From the NCBI GenBank assembly GCA_902765885.1, contig CACXBN010000119.1, positions 1 to 9,372 of the forward strand: 9,372 bases of DNA, written 5' to 3'. This document shows positions 6,684 through 9,372 of the stretch, in pieces; the stretch's first letter is position 1; every line of letters starts with the position of its first letter. The DNA is from an uncultured Ruminococcus sp. (GTDB taxonomy: Bacteria; Bacillota; Clostridia; Oscillospirales; CAG-272). A model generated the notes under the pieces. It ran no database searches and was not told where the DNA came from. It saw only the letters and a list, made by a program, of their open reading frames with translations. A program made the position numbers and the translations under genes.

Positions 6684-7355
6684 ATGAGAATTCTAATAGC
6701 GGATGACGAAAAGCCTATTGCAAAAGTACTTACTATCCTTTTTGAAAAAAACAATTATTCGGTTGATACGGTATACAACGGACAAGATGCATATGATTAC
6801 ATTGAAATGGGAAATTATGATGCCTGTATTCTAGATGTTATGATGCCTGATATCGACGGATTCACCATAGTCAGGAGATTGCGCAAAAAAGGAATCGATG
6901 TTCCGATACTTCTCCTTACAGCAAAATCCGAGATAGACGATAAGGTTGAGGGGCTTGACAGCGGAGCCAACTATTATCTTACCAAACCGTTCGACACAAA
7001 AGAGCTGCTGGCAACAGTACGAGCCATAACAAGAGCCAAGAATTCTGCTGACTCAAAGATCACTTTCGGCAACATATCACTTGATATAACCACTTTTGAA
7101 CTTTCCACAGAAAGCGGCTCAGTGAGACTTTCAAATAAAGAATTCCAGATGCTTGAATGGCTTATGTCCCAGCCCGGAACGGTTATTTCTGCTGATAGAT
7201 TCATGGAGAAAATCTGGGGGTATGATTCGGATTCGGATATCGGTGTTATCTGGGTATATATTTCATATCTCCGGAAGAAACTTGCTTCTGTAGGAGCAAA
7301 TGTACACATTAAATCCTCAAGAAGCCTTGGATATTACCTGGAGGAAGTGAAATGA
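6684..7355 (+). CDS. OmpR/PhoB-family two-component response regulator
   Basis: DNA-binding regulator activated by phosphorylation from the kinase encoded next to it. The 223-residue length is standard. The receiver domain (about 1-115) shows the acidic pair D7-D8, phospho-acceptor D51 in DVMMPD, T79 in LLLTA and K101 in TKPF. The C-terminal winged helix (about 125-221) has the transactivation-loop segment followed by YISYLRKKL (192-200), as in OmpR-type recognition helices. The usual RGxGY near the end reads RSLGY (213-217), a Gly-to-Ser change in the wing region. The start has AAGGTG 5 nt upstream. The stop overlaps the kinase start as ATGA, and GGAGG for the kinase lies in its last codons. 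Its target genes are unknown; autoregulation of its own promoter is a common pattern but is not shown here. Confidence 0.95.
   Translation: MRILIADDEKPIAKVLTILFEKNNYSVDTVYNGQDAYDYIEMGNYDACILDVMMPDIDGFTIVRRLRKKGIDVPILLLTAKSEIDDKVEGLDSGANYYLTKPFDTKELLATVRAITRAKNSADSKITFGNISLDITTFELSTESGSVRLSNKEFQMLEWLMSQPGTVISADRFMEKIWGYDSDSDIGVIWVYISYLRKKLASVGANVHIKSSRSLGYYLEEVK
7340..7344 (+). promoter_or_regulatory. ribosome binding site of the histidine kinase inside the regulator gene
   Basis: GGAGG 7 nt before the ATG at 7352, inside the last codons of the regulator. It sets the kinase start at the ATGA overlap and points to coupled expression. Confidence 0.8.
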
Positions 7356-8644
7356 TAGGCAAACTACGTGTCAGGTTTTCTGTTCTGTTCATTATCTCAC
7401 TCTTCCTGATTCTAGCCCTTATGGTTTCTGTGATGAATATAATGAACTACAGCTCCATAATTAAGGAATCAGACAATATCCTCTCTTTTATTTCCCTGAA
7501 TAACGGAGTGTTTCCGGAAGAGTTTGACAGGAAAGGTCCTCCTCCACAGTTTAGTGACGACAAAAATGATACTTCAGGCGGACATCCGAATAACAGACCA
7601 GAGGACTATAATAAATTCGATTTTTCTCCCGAGGTTCCCTTTGAATCAAGATATTTCACCGTAACATTCGATGAAGCGCTAGAAGTATCTAAGATCGACA
7701 CATCCAAAATAGCTGCAGTTTCCGATGAAGACGCCGAAAGAATGGCATACAAGGTGCTCAAAAACAATTCATCGTACGGGACCGAAAATGAATACAGATA
7801 TATTGTTTACGAAAATTCTGACGGAAACACAAGAATAACGTTTCTTGATATCGGAAGAAAGCTCTCTTCATTCAATACGTTTCTGATAATAAGCTCGGTC
7901 ACAGCACTTGCAGCTCTTGTTATCACGTCGATTATATTTATCATTCTATCCGGCAACATAATCAATCCGATTGCGGAAAGTTATGAAAAACAAAAAAGAT
8001 TTGTTTCAGATGCTGGTCACGAAATTAAAACTCCGCTGACCATCATTAATGCATATGCTGATGTGATAGAAATCGAAAACGGAAAAAGCGAATATACTGA
8101 TGAAATCAAACAGCAGACAAAAAGGTTGACAACCCTGACAAATGAACTTGTTTACCTCGCAAAGATGGAGGAGACTCCTGACCGTTCGGCATTCACTGAA
8201 TTCTCTCTTACTGATACTATTCTTGAATCCGCAGAGCCATTCAGAGGCATAGCTCATAATAAATCGATCGATTTCAAGATGGATATTGAACCTCTTGTAA
8301 ACATGCACGGAAATGTCATGTCTATCGAGCAACTGATCTCAGTCATAACCGATAATGCCATGAAGTATTCTCCGGAAAACGAAACCATATTTCTTTCGAT
8401 GCAAAAGAAAGGGCGAGCAGCCGAGATTTCGATGTCAAACAAGTCTGTCAATAATCTTTCAGATGATGATATCAGTCATGTTTTTGACAGATTTTACAGA
8501 ACTGATAAATCAAGAAATTCCGAAACGGGAGGACATGGAATCGGTCTTTCAGTTGCAAAAGCAATTGTTACGGCACATAACGGTAAAATCAGCGCCGAAT
8601 ACAAGGATTCCGTTTTCACCATCAGGATAACGTTGCCGCTGTGA
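7352..8644 (+). CDS. membrane sensor histidine kinase
   Basis: Sensor partner of the upstream regulator: 430 residues, membrane-bound. Hydrophobic segments at about 9-31 and 176-200 bracket an extracytoplasmic domain of about 145 residues that contains a Pro/Gly-rich stretch (about 58-84). TM2 ends only about 23 residues before the phospho-accepting H223 in GHEIKTPL (222-229), so there is no room for a full HAMP linker. HisKA (about 212-275) carries the HExxT motif that allows phosphatase activity. The ATPase domain has N335 in the N-box (DNAMKYS), FDRFYR (378-383) and the GGHGIGLS loop (393-400). The G1 box, normally DxGxG, reads as SNKSVNNL (362-369), so the conserved adenine-binding Asp is absent. 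A related Asn-containing form is, as I recall, common in clostridial kinases of this type, so activity is likely retained. The signal is unknown. The gene ends just before a strong terminator. Confidence 0.94.
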   Translation: MIGKLRVRFSVLFIISLFLILALMVSVMNIMNYSSIIKESDNILSFISLNNGVFPEEFDRKGPPPQFSDDKNDTSGGHPNNRPEDYNKFDFSPEVPFESRYFTVTFDEALEVSKIDTSKIAAVSDEDAERMAYKVLKNNSSYGTENEYRYIVYENSDGNTRITFLDIGRKLSSFNTFLIISSVTALAALVITSIIFIILSGNIINPIAESYEKQKRFVSDAGHEIKTPLTIINAYADVIEIENGKSEYTDEIKQQTKRLTTLTNELVYLAKMEETPDRSAFTEFSLTDTILESAEPFRGIAHNKSIDFKMDIEPLVNMHGNVMSIEQLISVITDNAMKYSPENETIFLSMQKKGRAAEISMSNKSVNNLSDDDISHVFDRFYRTDKSRNSETGGHGIGLSVAKAIVTAHNGKISAEYKDSVFTIRITLPL

Positions 8645-8651
8645 ATAATAA

Positions 8652-8692
8652 ATCCCATGCTGTCTCACTGACGCATGGGATGTTTTGTTATT
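8652..8692 (+). terminator. intrinsic terminator after the histidine kinase, probably bidirectional
   Basis: Arms ATCCCATGC (8652-8660) and GCATGGGAT (8673-8681) form a perfect 9-bp stem. It can extend by GTC/GAC across a single bulged T to a 5-nt loop. A T-rich tail (8682-8692) follows on the plus strand. On the minus strand the tail is TTATTATT, so the same hairpin can also end the convergent acetyltransferase transcript, whose stop codon lies in the tail at 8688-8690. Confidence 0.9.
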
Positions 8693-9320
8693 TAAGCTTT
8701 TCAAAGAGTTCTTTGGGGATTTTTCTGTCCTTATAATAGTACTCTCTGTCGTGTTCACCGAGTTCTCTTACGACCCTGCATGGAGTGCCCAAGGCGAGCA
8801 CATTTTCGGGTATGTCTTTTGTTACGACACTTCCTGCTCCAATAACGGAATTATCGCCTATAGTTACTCCCGGCATTACAAGCACCCCTGCCCCAAGCCA
8901 GCAGTTATTTCCTATCCTTATTGGCGCATTAAACTGATATCCTTTTTTCCTAAGCTCGGGATTCAGAGGATGTGCTCCGACAGTGAGGACAACATTCGGC
9001 CCGAAAAGCACATTGTCACCTATATAAATATCCGTATCATCGACCAGAGTCAGTCCGAAATTCGCATATACATTATTTCCAGCATGTACAAATTTGCATC
9101 CCCAGTTTGCATGTATCGGAGGTTCAAAGTAGCAGCCCTCTCCAATATCAGCAAACATTTTTTTTAGAAGTTCCTGTCTTTTTTCAAGTTCCGCAGGTCT
9201 GGTCAGGTTATATTCATACATCATCTCCATCGATTTCTGCTGCAAAGAAACTATTTCCGGATCCGTCACGTCATAGAGTTCCGTGAGGTGCTGTTTGTCA
9301 ATATTTTTCTTATTATCCAT
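8688..9320 (-). CDS. maltose/galactoside-type O-acetyltransferase (left-handed beta-helix)
   Basis: Cytosolic acetyl-CoA-dependent acetyltransferase of the Maa/LacA group, which adds acetyl to sugar hydroxyls; the true substrate cannot be told from sequence. The 210-residue protein has the family's N-terminal helical Mac segment (about 12-62), then hexapeptide-repeat turns such as IGDNVLFGPNVVL (100-112) and IGNNCWLGAGVLVMPGVTIG (136-155). The catalytic histidine is H117 in GAHPL. NFGLTL (87-92) and the closing GTPCRVVR (178-185), which contacts CoA in relatives, are also present. The length is slightly longer than Maa (about 185) because of a charged C-terminal tail, as in LacA-like members. 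The ATG at 9320 has GGAG 10 nt upstream. It is transcribed alone and convergent to the kinase gene; nothing nearby suggests a pathway. Confidence 0.93.
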   Translation of the reverse strand: MDNKKNIDKQHLTELYDVTDPEIVSLQQKSMEMMYEYNLTRPAELEKRQELLKKMFADIGEGCYFEPPIHANWGCKFVHAGNNVYANFGLTLVDDTDIYIGDNVLFGPNVVLTVGAHPLNPELRKKGYQFNAPIRIGNNCWLGAGVLVMPGVTIGDNSVIGAGSVVTKDIPENVLALGTPCRVVRELGEHDREYYYKDRKIPKELFEKLK

Positions 9321-9352
9321 ATCTTACTTTCTCCATCGGGATTAAGGCTGAA

Positions 9353-9358
9353 ATTATA
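9353..9358 (-). promoter_or_regulatory. -10 box of the acetyltransferase promoter
   Basis: TATAAT on the minus strand, about 33 nt upstream of the ATG. The matching -35 box would lie beyond the right edge, so only half of the promoter can be judged. Confidence 0.5.
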
Positions 9359-9372
9359 ATCGAAAAAGGAAA

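Noticed and set aside
8685..9167. 160-codon plus-strand frame opposite the acetyltransferase
   Set aside because: The minus strand encodes a complete acetyltransferase with all family motifs; the plus frame is cysteine- and tyrosine-rich shadow sequence starting in the terminator tail.
1..9372. Mobile element, defence system, CRISPR or biosynthetic cluster
   Set aside because: No transposase, integrase, repeat-spacer pattern, terminal repeats or defence-type domains were found; all long genes belong to familiar core or sensory families.

Overview
The window reads as chromosome of a low-GC Gram-positive anaerobe, most likely a member of the Clostridia. Three things point that way. The pyrimidine genes are of the NAD-dependent dihydroorotate dehydrogenase B type (PyrK plus class 1B PyrD). 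Promoters are A+T-rich with near-consensus TTGACA/TATAAT boxes and strong GGAGG ribosome binding sites. The two-component system resembles a layout common in Clostridia. I see no mobile element, CRISPR array, tRNA or rRNA. Nothing here amounts to a clear new biological system; it looks like ordinary core and sensory gene content with some local oddities.

Layout. Bases 1-5316 (minus strand) hold a tightly packed de novo pyrimidine operon, transcribed from about 5363 towards 1: pyrC (dihydroorotase), carB (carbamoyl phosphate synthase large subunit), pyrK (electron transfer subunit) and the first 61 codons of pyrD, which runs off the window. Junctions are 0 nt (pyrC/carB), a 1-nt TGATG overlap (carB/pyrK) and a 13-nt overlap (pyrK/pyrD), so translation is probably coupled. 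A consensus promoter (5370-5399) sits about 55 nt upstream of pyrC. The CPSase glutaminase gene carA is not next to carB in the part that can be seen.

Upstream on the same strand (5462-6235) is a HAD-IIA phosphatase of the NagD/AraL type with its own extended -10 promoter. I see no good terminator between it and the pyr promoter, so it may read through into the pyr genes.

A 448-bp A+T-rich divergent intergenic region (6236-6683) follows. On the plus strand, a TTGACA-17-TATACT promoter with an unusually long leader of about 190 nt drives an OmpR-family response regulator (6684-7355) and its sensor histidine kinase (7352-8644), which overlap by ATGA. A strong hairpin terminator (8652-8692) separates the kinase from a convergent maltose/galactoside-type O-acetyltransferase (8688-9320, minus strand), whose -10 box lies at the right edge.

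How the genes fit together. CarB makes carbamoyl phosphate, PyrC closes the ring to dihydroorotate, and PyrK-PyrD oxidises it to orotate with NAD+. CarB keeps the residues expected for UMP feedback. The neighbouring HAD phosphatase could act on a nucleotide, but that is inference. The two-component pair and acetyltransferase have no evident link to pyrimidine synthesis.
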